64,000 nucleotides of DNA from Suillus spraguei (Eukaryota; Basidiomycota; Agaricomycetes; Boletales; Suillaceae): contig JABCPU010000061.1 of NCBI GenBank assembly GCA_016800925.1, positions 174,445 through 238,444 on the forward strand, in the 5' to 3' direction. A program made the translations under genes and the position numbers. The notes under the pieces were generated by a model. The model had not been told where the DNA came from. It saw nothing but the letters and a program-made list of their open reading frames with translations, and made no database searches. The number at the start of each line of letters is the position of its first letter. The stretch's first letter is position 1. Of the stretch, positions 23,930 through 36,273 are shown piece by piece.

Positions 23930-26323
23930 CTATTCCTTCTCCTTTTCCGCTGGGGGGGTTACATCTCCGAAGGTTTGTTCCAATCTTCTCGTGCGCGCGA
24001 TGTATGTCAACGTTGCTCTCATTCCCTTGCTTTCGTTCAGCAGGTACTCGATTTTGCATTGTCTTGCTCCGACTTCTTTCCTCATTTGTTCTCTCTGGTT
24101 CATGTATGCTGGGCAGACTAGGATGAAGTGGTGTACATCAGGAAATTCACACATTCCTTAACATGCTTAATCAGCTTAACTCACTTATCTCAAAACTTGT
24201 TTGCTCTCTCTCACATCATTCACCTGGCATATCTTATATTTTTTGAGTGCGAAATACAATAAAACATGTATATTAATATATCTCAACTTTTTTTTTCTGA
24301 ATTCATTCACATTGAAATTTTGGACAAGTAGATTCAATTTCACCAAGGCAGTTAAGTGTAAATAAGTCCGCATAAGGGCACGTCAAGGAATGTGTGAATT
24401 TCCTGATGTACCATTTCGTCATGGTTTTCGCATGCTGGGCAACGCGCCGTTGGGGATTTCGCTATTCGTTTGAGGTGTTTGTTGAGCGCTATATGTCCCG
24501 TGCGGAGTTGAAACATCAGTGAGCTGTGACGTCTCGGTAGCTTCTCTATTTTCTTTGCAAACTTCTTTGATGGTGCTGACGTGTCGACTGATTTGAGCAG
24601 TGTGTAGCGCGGTGAGTTCTCCATGATGGTGGTGGCCTCTTTTTTGATCTTTGCGTAGAAGTGTTGTCTTAGTGCCGCTTTGCTCCTTGGTAGGATTCTG
24701 AGTTCTCCTTCCTCGGTTAGGAGCGACTTTGGCTGGGCTCGTGTGTCTGATGATTCGCCTCGTGCGGCGCGTTTCGCGTGAGTGTCTGCCTCTTCATTCC
24801 CTGGTATCCCTACATGGCCTGGCGTCCATCTGACTTTGAGTTTTCTTTCGTCGTGCTCAGGGATGAGTCTTCTAAGATCATCGTGGAATTGGTCCATGAG
24901 GTAGTGTCCTGGCTGTGAGCGGAAAGCTTCGGTTGCTCTTATCGCTGCCTGATTGTCGACACCTAGGGATATGGTGCCCCTTCTTCCTCCCGTCTCCTTC
25001 AGCAGTTGTACTGCTAATATCATCCCCACCAACTCTGCTTCATAGACCGTATGCTCGCGGTCGCTCCCCAAGTGAAACCTCTTGCTTCCTATCACTTCGT
25101 TGCCTCTCATGACCACTGCTGCTCCTCCAACTCCCCCATCCACCATTGACCCGTCTGAGTACGCCCTTAGGTTTTCATCGGCGAGTCCGTCTTCTATCTT
25201 TGCTGTCTCGGCCTTCTCCGCTATGTGGATGTCTACATCCGGCTCCCACTTGGGGTAGTGTCTGACTGGGTCTATCTTTTCCACCGTCGATGGGTTGATC
25301 CTGAATTCGTACATCAGCTTATGCAGTGGGGATGGATAGCGTTTTTTCCCCTTAAAATCTCTCTCTTTGCCGTAATCGTATGCGTTCTTGATTCCCTTGG
25401 CTAGTGGATGTTTCTGTGGGAGTGTCGCCATTCTGAGCGTGGCTCTGTAGCACGCTTTTCGAAGAGTCTGCTGAAAAGGTAGTACATTAGCGTGCGCGTC
25501 TAGCATGTCTGTGGGACTTGATCTTAGTCCTCCCGCAATTGATATGGTTGCCATTCTCTGCACTCGCGCCATCTGCGAGGCGAAGCCTCTTGCTCCTCGC
25601 CCTTTCCCCCTTTTCCCCCTCCCCTTTTCTACTAGACCTGCGCACCACACATCTGCGGCGTACAACATCTTCGGGACGATTACTCCCTCATACAGTTTTT
25701 TCATCAGTTTCCCGTGTATTCCCTTCGTCGGACGTATCATCCGGCTACATGCTAGCGCGTACTTCGTTCCTTTGGCCAGTGCGTGGGCCGCCTGCTCCTT
25801 GAAGTTTAGATTTTCGTCGATGATGATTCCTAGAAATTTGTGCGACTTCGAAGGTTGGATTGTGTGATCGCGGATGGTGATGGGTACTCGTGGCGTAGGG
25901 ACTGTCTTGTTGGGGTTTTCGGTGCTTCGAACTCGTATCCTGGAAAGACAAATTAGTGCGGTTTTGTCTAGCTCAAACTCAGCGTTGTATTCCTCGCTCC
26001 AGTCAAGTGCACCTCCTTGCTTTTCCATCATGTTTTTGACCTTTGCGTTTGATTCCTCGTATGAGCGCCCTCTTGCTATTAGCGCTACATCGTCGATGAA
26101 TCCTAGACTCAGTTCTCCTTTGCTGGGTCTCGGGTCTGCGACTCGCAGGACTGGTGCGTTGTAGAAGATGAAGCCCATTGGGGATAGCGGACATCCCTGG
26201 TCTAGTCCATCTGACACATTGAACAAGTTTGACTGGTAGTCGTCGAAAAAGAGATGCGTCGTTCTGTTGTCCAGTCTTCGTTTGTACCAATCTACATATT
26301 CCTTTGGTATTCTTGCTTTTCTG
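23930..26323 (-). pseudogene. LINE ORF2 fragment: reverse transcriptase and RNase H
   Basis: The reading starts inside the RT at RIPKEYVDWYKRRLDNR, then NLFNVSDGLDQGCPLSPMGF and the catalytic box LGFIDDVALIARG (FIDD variant). RNase H follows: RAYSDGSMVDGGVGGAAVV, EHTVYEAELVGM, SLGVDNQAAIRA and WTPGHVGIPGNEEADTHA. A CCHC-like end reads CPACENHDEMVH. The frame is then interrupted by a MITE (24136-24408) and resumes as HFILVCPAYMNQREQMR to the stop near 23930. The endonuclease and the RT fingers are missing through 5' truncation. The RNase H after the RT and the C-terminal CxxC...H...C fit Tad/I-like fungal LINEs; the exact clade was not determined. Confidence 0.88.
24134..24410. mobile_element. 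MITE inserted in the LINE (TA target, mariner-like)
   Basis: A 273-bp AT-rich segment (24136-24408) with terminal inverted repeats starting CATCAGGAAATT and about 24 bp perfect, longer with mismatches. It is flanked by TA on both sides (24134-24135, 24409-24410). Removing it and one TA rejoins the LINE reading DEMVH-HFILVCPAY. The TA duplication suggests mobilisation by a Tc1/mariner-type transposase. There is no coding capacity. Confidence 0.82.
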
Positions 26324-26336
26324 ACTCAGTATTACT

Positions 26337-27189
26337 GTGCGAGGTGCCGCATTATGTAACATGCATCTCAAGCAAGGCTGATTATGTCTGGGGGGGTAGA
26401 TGACACATGGTTACGAACTGACTGTAAATGAACACCGGCATCGCGGCACACCTGCCTAATAAGGGTAAATATATGATATGATATTCTAATCAGAATATTT
26501 CAGTCTACGGAAAGTCATCCATTGATTGAAAAGATCAAATAGAACAAAGCTATAAGTGAAACGGTCCGAATTTAAGATGGTTCAAGGTTCATACTAACGT
26601 CCTGGCACAAACACTACTGACTAAAAATTTCAAATTGAAGGGTGAGACTGGCTGACCACATCTGCTCTGATACAGTCAATCAGCATACATGGGCTTCATT
26701 GCTAGTAATTAGTTCCTATCGCGTCGCAAGGCTGCAGACGCATATTGCGATCGCAGCAGGACAATGTTTTCATGCGAAGTGAGATTCCAATGCCTTGTAG
26801 TGCCGGCTTATACGTTACGGTGCAATCAGGACGCTCGCTATACAGCTGGGAAAAAAATCGCAGAAAACGAAGAAAGGAGAGTAATTAATTGAACCCTATC
26901 GAGTTCGAGGATAGTATGATCATGATGGTATACAGCCCATGAACTGCACCGAACCTAACAGTACAAAAATCTGAACGATACTGATCGTCAGCTGAGGCCT
27001 TGAGATAATCTGTAGGGAAATGCGACAAAGTTACACCGATAATCCCCTACACCACATACTTATGTTTAATGGAAATTCGAATTGGGTGAGGCCAGAGCCT
27101 AGAAAATGCAGATTGATATTTAAATCATGTCAAGCCGCTTCAACACCATTTTCCAGGTGTGAAGCACTCGTAGAGAAGTGTTACATTCA
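26337..27189. other. intergenic, no supported gene
   Basis: Downstream flank of kinase copy B. It is AT-rich with no gene-like open frame. The first bases continue the sequence interrupted by the LINE. Confidence 0.4.
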
Positions 27190-29823
27190 TCAATTTCTGA
27201 CGCTCCATTCAGCGGACTGGGATGGCAGAGCTCGTCGTTCCCATCCTATGAACTTCACGATTTCGTCGACCGATGGACGACCCGCCCGAGGCAGCCAACA
27301 TCGTTGCATGAAGCTCCAATGCCTGGACTCCATTTGCAACCCCCTTGGAGGCTCCGGTTTCTTACCCTTGATGACTTGCCCCAACACGGCGAAGTCATTC
27401 TTCACATAGTAGTAGGGTACCTTGCAGGTCAATATCTAGAGTAGACGCAATGTAAATAAGATCGACAGTTGGAAATTCAAGTTACTAACCTGCAAGGTGA
27501 TACTGCCAAATGAATATATGTCGCACTCGGGACTAAGTGAGGCCTCATCGTCCTCAAATAACTCTGCGGCTACCCATCGGACATTCCCTCGGATGGAGCT
27601 CGTAAAATAGGAGGTGCCGACGAACTCTACCATGATAGTAGAGAGACCGAAATCAGCGAGGCGTGCCCGACCGTCGCTAAAAATCAAGACATTTGACTGG
27701 AGGGTCAGAACGTAAGTAATGAAGAATATACCGGCGAGTAACCATACACACCCCCGTCAGGTCACCATGGACAACTGATTTGCGGTGGACTGGATTACCG
27801 TGAGCGTTCAAAAAGAAAGTCGGGCGCAGTGAAAAGCAACTTACGATATTGCAACCCAAGGGCAATATCATTCAGCTAGCGTTTGAAAGCTTAACGAGCA
27901 TTCAAAAATACATGCAAAACGTGGCTTACCAGTGAGAACTTAGCTTGAGGCAACAACGTATCTTGTTGACGTTCAAGAAATTCAGTGAGAGATCCATTAT
28001 CGGCCCATGGGCAAACCATTGCGGGGTAGGGCCCAAAGTTATTCACCACCCCCCAGAGTGGAAGAATGGTGTCATGTTTGAGACGATCCCAAATTATCAG
28101 TTCACGACGCAATCTCTAAGCCGAGTCATCGTCGAAAAGATTGACATGAATATAATAGAAATATTACCTTCACCTTGTTCCGCACCACTTCCTCATCGTC
28201 CGACTCGAATGCGCGAATGGTCTTCACTGCTACCTATAGCACAGTCAAATAATAAAGCAGCAAGTGCCACAAGTTGTGCATACCTGAACGGCCCCGCTGC
28301 CATGCTTAACTAAAACACATTTCCATATGTCCCCAAAACCTCCGAAAGCAGTGGGATAGTACGGTTTCTCCTGGACTTCATTTGTGAGATCTTTTAACGA
28401 ATGAAGCTCTTCCATTCGGGTGTGTTCGTCCTTGTTCCTCCGGATTTCTTCCTGTGTGGCGCGTGGCGTCTCGCTTTTGAGACCAACTTCCCCATCCTTG
28501 TGTCTGATTTCATTTTCGTTTCGTGTCGCCGCCTGCAATGTTAGATTTTGTGCTAGACGCCTCTCTTCCCCACCAAACCGCCTCGGTGAATTCTCCATGT
28601 GCCTTGTAAGCCCTTCCCTTCTCTGGGCCTGTCTTCCCTCCCTCTTGACTTCGTCTTCTTTTCGTTTGGTTTCCTCTTCATTTCTTCTCATCTCGAGCTC
28701 AGTGCGCTGTGTGTCATACCCCGATCGGTTGGGGGTTTGATGATACATGCCCTCATGGTGTGTATTGGTGGGCTGAACGGGATAGTAAAGGCTCCTGCTC
28801 GTAATGTCTAATGATGATTGTTGAGAATTGAGCCGGTTAGGCGACTGCCAGCTCTGCAGGTCTTCCTTTTGTGTCTCTGGGGGGTGCGAAGACTGATGGC
28901 GAGTTTCATACGGCGGGCGCGACGGACCAATCCAGCCTTGGCGACTCGAGTTAGACTGAAATCCACCAACATCGAAAGAGGTTGAATTATTGGGCACAAT
29001 AGGTCTGTTGGACGACAGGGGTGGGCCGCGGCGTGGGTATGAATCCTGGATACCAGACGGACCATTCCGATCATGAGGACTCGTGTTAGACTGAACGCCA
29101 CTATCAAGCGAAATTGATTTCTCGGCAATTATAGGTCTAATAATAGACTGTGATGGCGCGGCGGAGCGTGTGTGCGAAACTTGCGGGCGCGGCGGACCAT
29201 TCCAGCCTTTGAGACTCGAGCTGGACTGTTCACCGCTATCACCAAACGAAACTGATGACATGGCGGCGATAAGAGCAGGAACTTGGGGTGCGCTGACGGG
29301 GGCTATATAACCTGGGCTGTATGTCGTTGATGAAGATAAGGCTGGGATAGAGGATGAGGTATTGACGTTAGCATATGATTTGTGTCTGTCTCGCTCCTGA
29401 TTGAAAGCCGGAATACGATTGTGGTCCCTACTGGTGATGGGCAGTGGTGGTGCACGAAATAAAGGGTCAGCGCCCGCTGTGCCCCCATGATGAGGAACGT
29501 TCGGGTGACGAGATGCATGAGCGTCTTGTCCACGCTGTCTTTCTCGCCTGAGGTTATCCTGATAATTTGTCGCTGAATTCGTGGGTCGCTGTCTAGCTGC
29601 ATCTCCCAGTTCACCGATGGTGGGTGAAGACCTGAGGCGCTCAGAATTTGTATTTGGTGTTGGTCTCACTCTATTAGATCCGACACCGCGGGGTGTGGGG
29701 GGATTAGCCTGTTTTGAGTAATCTGCAATACATTGAGAAAGGACGAAAGAGAGGATGAACAACTTTGTCTTTGCGCTCACCTCTAATCCTGCTCAGAATT
29801 ACAGGCGGATGCTCCTTTGCCAT
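27190..29823 (-). CDS. TKL-type protein kinase, copy B
   Basis: Most intact of the three related kinases. The start ATG at 29823 gives MAKEHPPVILSRIR, spliced across intron 29780-29723 (58 nt) to DYSKQANPPTPRGVGSNR. A long Ser/Pro/Arg-rich disordered region follows. A charged coiled-coil stretch covers about 28400-28720 (TELEMRRNEEETKRKEDE onward). The kinase domain spans six or so exons: ASGGFGDIWK-type Gly loop (FGGFGDIWK), VAVK after an intron, RRELIIWDRLKHDTILPLWG, SVVHGDLTG joined to SNVLIFSDGRARLADFGLS, GNVRWVAAELFED, CDIYSFGSITLQ, and the stop at 27190. The catalytic Lys, HGD and DFG residues are all present, so activity is possible. Substrate unknown. It lies head-to-tail with copy C, 1.06 kb apart. 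Confidence 0.75.
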
Positions 29824-30887
29824 GCTTTCTGACCACTATCATAAGCTGGAGGAAGTATGATCACACGAACCTCTCTGAACTGTGAAAAGAGTTGTGGAAT
29901 GAGAGAGTGAGGTGCATGTACCAGTACAAGATAGTGCGGAACTAAGGCAGATACCAGACTGCAAAGGAGGGCGCCTACTAACGGACCCCGAGTACTTGGA
30001 GTATTAATGGATCCAAGCGGAAAGATTGATGAGATGATGAGGGCTGCCAGTGAACAACTTATATATAACCGGGGTCTTCGATCGAGCTAGTACTAGTAGC
30101 AGCTGACAACCCTGCTGGTGCGAGTCGTGATACTGATTAGTAATCTTGGCACTGACCCTGAGGTGAAGAGTGAAGAATATGTATGTTATCACTGCAAAAG
30201 TTCGTACCCTTCTGCTGCCAAAGTAAATGCGATCCCAGTCAGTCATGAGCTGCCTAGAGAACTAATGATGGTCTATGTGAGATATTGCGAGTCGTTGGCA
30301 AAGAAGATGGCGGGAGTCTATGCAGTACTTCTAGCTTACTGGACACTGAAAATGTACCATGTTGACATCATGTGCATATGACAAGCTGAGTATTTCCGAG
30401 GTCACCGGCATCGATGAAGGGATGATGGTCTTCGGTCAACTCCTTCCAACTCAGTATTGACCAACTACGAGACCGGAGTTTAAAATGATCTATTTGTCCT
30501 CACGAGACCAACTTGAAGGCGCTTTCTCAGATGCTAAACTTTGTTGAGTTCTTATATGACCATTATAGAGGGAATATAATGGTTTATAGCCGTCTTTATT
30601 TTCAGTGATGGTCTAGAGAACTAAGCACTAAGTACTTCTAGCTTGCTTGTTGACGACAGGCTGAATGTTTCCGAGGTCACCAGCACCGATGAATGAAGAG
30701 ATGATGGTCTCCTTCTAACTCGGTATTAACCAACTACAAAACCTTCCTTATGAGGAGTTTAAAATGATCTTCCTCCAATTTGAAAATAGTGCAACCAAGC
30801 GGCACATCTCTCACAAGGTCAACCCAAGGTACTTTCTCAAGTGTTTTCCTCAAGCTCAGTTCTCATTATATTCCAGTACCCAGGGGA
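29824..30887. other. intergenic spacer between kinase copies B and C with a diverged direct repeat
   Basis: Holds the promoter of copy B and the 3' end of copy C. Two related segments of about 130-150 bp occur at about 30320-30520 and 30625-30770. They share TACTTCTAGCTT, CCGAGGTCACC, GGAGTTTAAAATGATCT and other blocks, a diverged tandem duplication. No gene was seen. Confidence 0.5.
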
Positions 30888-33800
30888 CTAGGGTGACAGA
30901 GCTTGTTGTTCACACGTTATAAACGTTACAATTTCTGTAACAGATGGACGACTGGCACGAGGTAGCCAACATCGCTGTATGAACTCCCAGTGCTCAGGCA
31001 CTATTTTCGACTCCTCGGGAGGCTTTGGTTTCAAACCTTTCATGACTTGTCCCATCACTGTAATATCCCTCTTCACGTTATGGTAGGGTGTCCTGCAAGT
31101 CAATACCTAGAGCATGTGCAAAATGAATAGATATCTTACAGTCGAAAATTGAAGTTACTTACCTGCAAGGTGATACTACCAAATGAGTATATGTCACACT
31201 CGGGACTGAGCGAGACATCTTCGTCCTCAAATAATTCTGCGGCTACCCATCGGATATTTCCTTGGATGGAGTTCGTAAAATAGGAGGTACCAATGAACTC
31301 TAGGATGATAGTGGAGAGACCAAAATCAGCCAGGCATGCCCGACCATTTCCATCAATTAAGACATTTGACTGGAGAACAAGACGTGAGTAATCCACCTTG
31401 TCCATACAGCCGTACATACCCCTGTCAAGTCGCCATGGACAACTAATTTGCTGTGAACTGAACTGGTATGAGCGTTTGAAAACTTGGATGCAGTGAAAAG
31501 CGACTTACGGTACTGTAACCCAAGGGCAATATCATTCAGCTGACGTTTGGCAGGTTCAACAAGCGTCTTGAAATACTTGAAAAAAGACCTACAAGGGAGA
31601 ACTTATCTAAAGACGATAACATATCTTGTTGACGCTCAAGAAAACTTGTGAGAGCACCATTTTTAGCCCATGGGCAAATCATCGCGGGGTAGGGCCCGAA
31701 GTCATTTGCCACTCCCCATAGTGGAAGAATGCTGTGATGTTTGAGGCGGCCCAAAACTTTCAGCTCGCGGCGGACTCTCTAACGCGAATAATCATTAAAA
31801 AAACTGACACGTATAGAACAGATATTACCCTCTTTTTTCTCCGCGTCAATGCCTCGTTATCCGTCTCAAAAGCACGGATGGTCTTTACTGCCACCTAAAT
31901 CATGGTCAGGACAATGTGGTAAGAAGCGACACAAGTGGAGCATACGTCGACGTTTCCATTGTCCTTGACTAGAACACACTTCCATATGTCGCCAAAACCT
32001 CCGGAAGCGGTCGGGAAAGACGGTTTCCCCTGGAGCTTATTGGTAAGATCTTCAAGTGAATTTGACACAGGACCGGGTAACTTTTCACTAGCTTCTTCCA
32101 CTGTTGCTGTTGTTTCCGGCGAAGGTGGAGTGGAAATCTGTGAAGCTGTATGAATCAAACGTGTATGTCAATAAAGCACATATCCATACATTTGACTCCG
32201 TCTGAGATTGTATGGTGCAGAAAAAACATGAGAGACGTAGATAGACAGAAAGAGAGACAGCATACCTGGAGTTTCAGGTTATCATCACATATCTTTTCTT
32301 CGCGCTTCCGGAATTCATTCTGCTGAATTTTTCGTTTGATTTCCTCTTCTCTCCTCCTCTCCTCCTCCTCCATTCTCCGGACTTCGAGCTCTATGCGGTC
32401 GAGCTCTTCCTGTCTCTGCCTAGTTTCTTCCTTCTTCCTCGCTTCTTCCTCCATTCTCCGGACTTCGAGCTCTTTGCGATCGGCCTCTTCCTGTCTCAGC
32501 CTAGTTTCCACTTCCTTGCGTCTGATTTCATCCTCCTTCAGCCAAGTCTCTTCCTTCTTGCGCTTGAGCTCCTGCTCTTTCAGCTTAGCCTCCTCCCGCC
32601 TGGTCTCCTCCTCCTTCCTCCTCAATTCCTGCTCACGCCGAGCAACCTCCTCCCTCCTCCACAAACTCACACTATCCTCTCCCTGACGCATCTGGCGCTC
32701 ATCATACTCCCCGTCCGACACCTCATGATGCGGATGAACAGGTCTAGCAGAATCATACACGCTCTCGCCATTATACACGTAGCGCATACCCTGCGACGAC
32801 AGCCTCGCGCGCAAGTTGGAAGATTGCCAACTTCGCGGGATTTCTTCTGGTGTCTGGAGAGAGCGCAAAGTTTCGTAATGGGTGTCGTATGGTGAGCGTG
32901 AAGGACTGGTCCAGCCTTTGGGACTTGGATTGGATTGGAAACAACCATCATCGGACGTGAGGGATTTCCTGGTTGCGGTGAGTCTACTGGCTGAGGGTGG
33001 AGGGCGGGTACTGTCTGAGGAGCCGGTGGAACTTGGGCTGTCTGCGGGGCGAGAGTATACGATGGGGACTGTGGAGCTTGCGCTCTCTACAGGGCGAGTG
33101 TATGAGAACGTGGAGCTCATGATGGGAGCAACTGATGACAAGTAACGGTCGTCCAGCCGCTGAGGAGTGGTGGTTACGCTAGCTCGAGCTTCAGCGTAAG
33201 TGTACGACGTCGCTCTCTCTCTATCTCTCGCTCTATCCATAGGGATCCGTTTTATAGCTCTTTCCAACCTCGTATCATGCAGATCGGAAGAGAACAGGAT
33301 ATCGAGCACTGATGGTGCCCGATAGGAAGAGGTGGTGCTCGCTGTGCCCCCATGACTGAAAGTACGAAACATCTGAACGTCTTGCTCTGGCGTAATAGAA
33401 GGGTGCCGGTATTCTGGGAGTTGCATTATAGAAATGTTAGTTTTGCGGCGAAGGCTTCCGCGCCTGATGCTGTCCTGAGCATCCGTGGGTGAACGAGTAG
33501 ATCTAGGCATATCATCTATTTCGTCGATGGTGGGTGAGGGCTTTGGACGCTCAAAAGCTCTGTATATCGTATCCAATGTGGATGGTGGCTTGTATGATCC
33601 GACACACTACTAACGGACCCTGCACGAGCCTTGCCGGTATCGCGAGGCGGTGGTACGTGGTCTTCCTCAAACTCCCGACTGGGTACACGATGAAAGTAAT
33701 CTGCCTCGTGCTCAAATTCGTTGTGCTCGTAGGGGGTCCAAACACATTCCGGAGAACGGCTAGAACGGGATAATGAAGGATCTGCGATAGGCTGAGATGA

Positions 33801-34194
33801 GGAAGAAGAACGAGTAGCAGCTTTATCTTTGCGTTCTCTTTCAATCTTGTCGAGGATAACTTTTCGCTCTTTTTTGATGGTATCCAACCATTCCTGATCC
33901 AAGACCTGACCAGCAGCCCAACGGCGTTCTTGACGTTCACGTTCTAGGGTGATACGGAATTGCTCATCTGCAAGATTGCGGATGTTCTTCATGGTAGCGA
34001 GGTGTTGCTCGGTCAAGCGTTCGCGTTCGACAGCGCTGAGTGAGCTTTTTCATGTCGAGTAGGCCCTGTTCAGCTTTGTCGACCATGGAACGCAAGTTGT
34101 CCTCGATATCGAGTTTGAGGCGACTCTTCCATTTTTCGCCAGGCTCGAAATCGGCGGCTGATTGAAACAAGGTCGTCATGACGTGTGAAGACAA
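30888..34194 (-). CDS. TKL-type protein kinase, copy C (apparent frame breaks in N-terminal region)
   Basis: Third related kinase. N-terminus: MSSHVMTTLFQSAADFEPGE (ATG 34194, second Met at 34179), then a Ser-rich region. An exceptionally long Glu/Arg/Lys coiled coil lies between about 32280 and 32680, with RKEEETRREEAKLKEQE-like heptads. Kinase exons: ASGGFGDIWKC, Lys exon, RVRRELKVLGRLKHHSILPLWG, KLVVHGDLTG joined to SNVLIDGNGRACLADFGLS, GNIRWVAAELFEDED, CDIYSFGSITLQ, HWEFIQRCWLPRASRPSV, and the stop at 30888. Exon boundaries match copies A and B. Two single-base shifts break the N-terminal frame: an A5 run near 34049, and near 33600 before YKPPSTLDTIYRAF. These could be assembly indels, or real changes leaving a shorter kinase. 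Function unknown. Confidence 0.68.
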
Positions 34195-36273
34195 AGCCTA
34201 TAGATAAAAGAGAGATCAGCAGACTACGTATCAGGCTACTATGAGCTGCAGCAGCTGCTGGAGAGATATGATTGCACGAACCTGTTCGGGAAGAGTTATA
34301 AAATTAAGGTGTGGGCCTGGCGGGCTCTGGACAAACAAGGTTCACAGCCACGACTGTATTTATCTGTAAAGCAGAGCGCTTATACATATTGCAATAAGTG
34401 ACTAGACTGGCACCTGGGAGGTGAGCGTTAATAGACAGACTGGGTGATCCTTAGTCAGTATTGATCATAAATAGAGCAATGACCTGCGCATAACAGCTAA
34501 AAAGAATATCGATTGTTCACAGAAACAACATTTTTTCGACGAGTGATATATATCACAAGCGAACAAAGTTTAGTAGTACACAACCCCGGTGTAAGTTAGC
34601 CATGTAACTTATGTCGAGAAATTTACGGTGGCGCTCAGCCAAATATATTACCCATCGAACCTGCGCAAATTCAAACCCAGATTTAACTTAGTGAGTAACC
34701 GCGGAGACGCCAAATTCTCGGTCGGTTTGTGAATAATTGATTAGGGTCTTATGGTGAGTAGGTGTCTATAGGGTCTGGATGTGCTAACAGTCACCATATC
34801 TGAGATCTGAAGCTTCCTATCCCCCCACTGGCCCCCAATCCCGGGGTCCAGAACTGTGAATTACCTTCGCTGTGGGTCATTGTTACCGTGGTAGCTGGCC
34901 GGTCACCGAACGCGGTTGCAGGCGTCCCTCAGAACTTGTACTCCCACTGGGTATATATGCTCGGTAAGTATCATTCCCAGATGGTCGGCGCGGGGTAGCG
35001 GTATCCCCCTGATGAAAACTTTCGTAGGTTCGAAATTGCTGCCATGCCTATCACCTATCGTCTCATCTATCGTCTCATTTGCCCTAGCCTTATCCTAGGC
35101 AGCAGGCCGGCGCCGGATGTGGTCCACATTGTGATGCTTCTCTGGAGGCTTCTGGCTTGGGCTTTGCTTCCAAACAATCCGCTATGGACAAAAGTGGAAA
35201 GGTCGACGAGTCTTTTCCTCCCTGACTACGCACGCACATGCTTACATTGTGATATAAAATGATGTCCCATGTCCTTACTTTCGGGCCTCGTACCCTCACG
35301 AGGCTTATCTTCGAGCCGCGACAGCATTTGCCTAACTTCACATTTTCCTTGCACCTGCGCACTGTACTTACAATATTCATTTGTGCATGAACAATGTCGG
35401 ATATCGATTAAAAATTCAAATTGGAACTGTCGTCTATTATCCATCGTGACAGAAGTTCACTGGAAAGTCGAAAACGGCTCGGAACGCCACTGATGTAATA
35501 ACTCAGTGACAAGAGGGACGCTCGGTTAAAGCTTTCGAAAATGGCCGTGCAAGTACGTGTTTATACCCACATGAATCAGGGTGTGAGTATATATCAGAGA
35601 CTAAATCACACTGCGCCTTCGAATGGACTGTTGGTGGAACGAGGTAGCCTTCTTTCCTAGTAGAATCAATCAATAAAACAGCGACGCCTGATGAAAGTGG
35701 TTGAATTCGTACCCGGGAAACTCTCATCGATGTTTTTGTTTTTGGACCACGGAAGACAAGATCAACGCGGAGCATGGATCTCATGGAATCTGATTCTAGT
35801 GAGGACTACTATTGTCAATGTAAACCCTACAAATTTCTGCTTCATGTGCCGCGATCTCCCATGCGAGATTCCTGGCGTGCCCATTTTTTTCGGTTTTGAG
35901 TACACAGGGACCACGATAATTGAATCGTTTAAAGGTAAGTCCCACCAGGAGGACCATGAAGTTTTCACGTGGAAAATTTCAAGAGGGAATGTTATTGACT
36001 CCATCAGTGCTTTGGCCACTTTCAAATACTGCATGCGCTCAATCTGCCGGAACCAGCTACCACTATGAAGTCAAACTTACGAATACCCACATTGATTACA
36101 CCAACGCCTGGAGATATGGAACAAACAATGGATTGGGAACGTGAAAGATATATATGAACAAGGGAACCGCATGGCAACAAGATGTAAAGATCATTCGTAG
36201 CAAGGGAGACGCAGTGGAATAAAGTGTTCGAAATGGAGACTATAACAACAAAACAAATATTGACCGGAGGACA
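34195..36273. other. intergenic, no confidently supported gene
   Basis: About 2 kb. Overlapping open frames at 35691-36068 (plus) and 35762-36034 (minus) could not be linked to a family or a splice-consistent gene. The 25-base string at 35455-35479 is identical to 3580-3604. Confidence 0.4.

Larger units (their letters stand above)
23708..26336 (-). mobile_element. 5'-truncated LINE with poly(A) tail and 12-bp target duplication
   Basis: Non-LTR retrotransposon on the minus strand. Its 3' end is the poly(A) tract seen as a run of T at about 23719-23738. The target duplication CTCAGTATTACT occurs at 23708-23719 and again at 26325-26336, immediately outside the truncated 5' end. The body spans about 23720-26324. 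Truncation inside the RT domain is typical of incomplete target-primed reverse transcription. Confidence 0.93.

Noticed and set aside
23930..24154. Separate 74-codon minus-strand gene
   Set aside because: It is the C-terminal end of the LINE ORF cut off by the MITE.
35691..36068. 125-codon plus-strand frame and its minus-strand overlap 35762-36034
   Set aside because: Both strands are equally plausible and neither links to a start, intron or family that can be defended.
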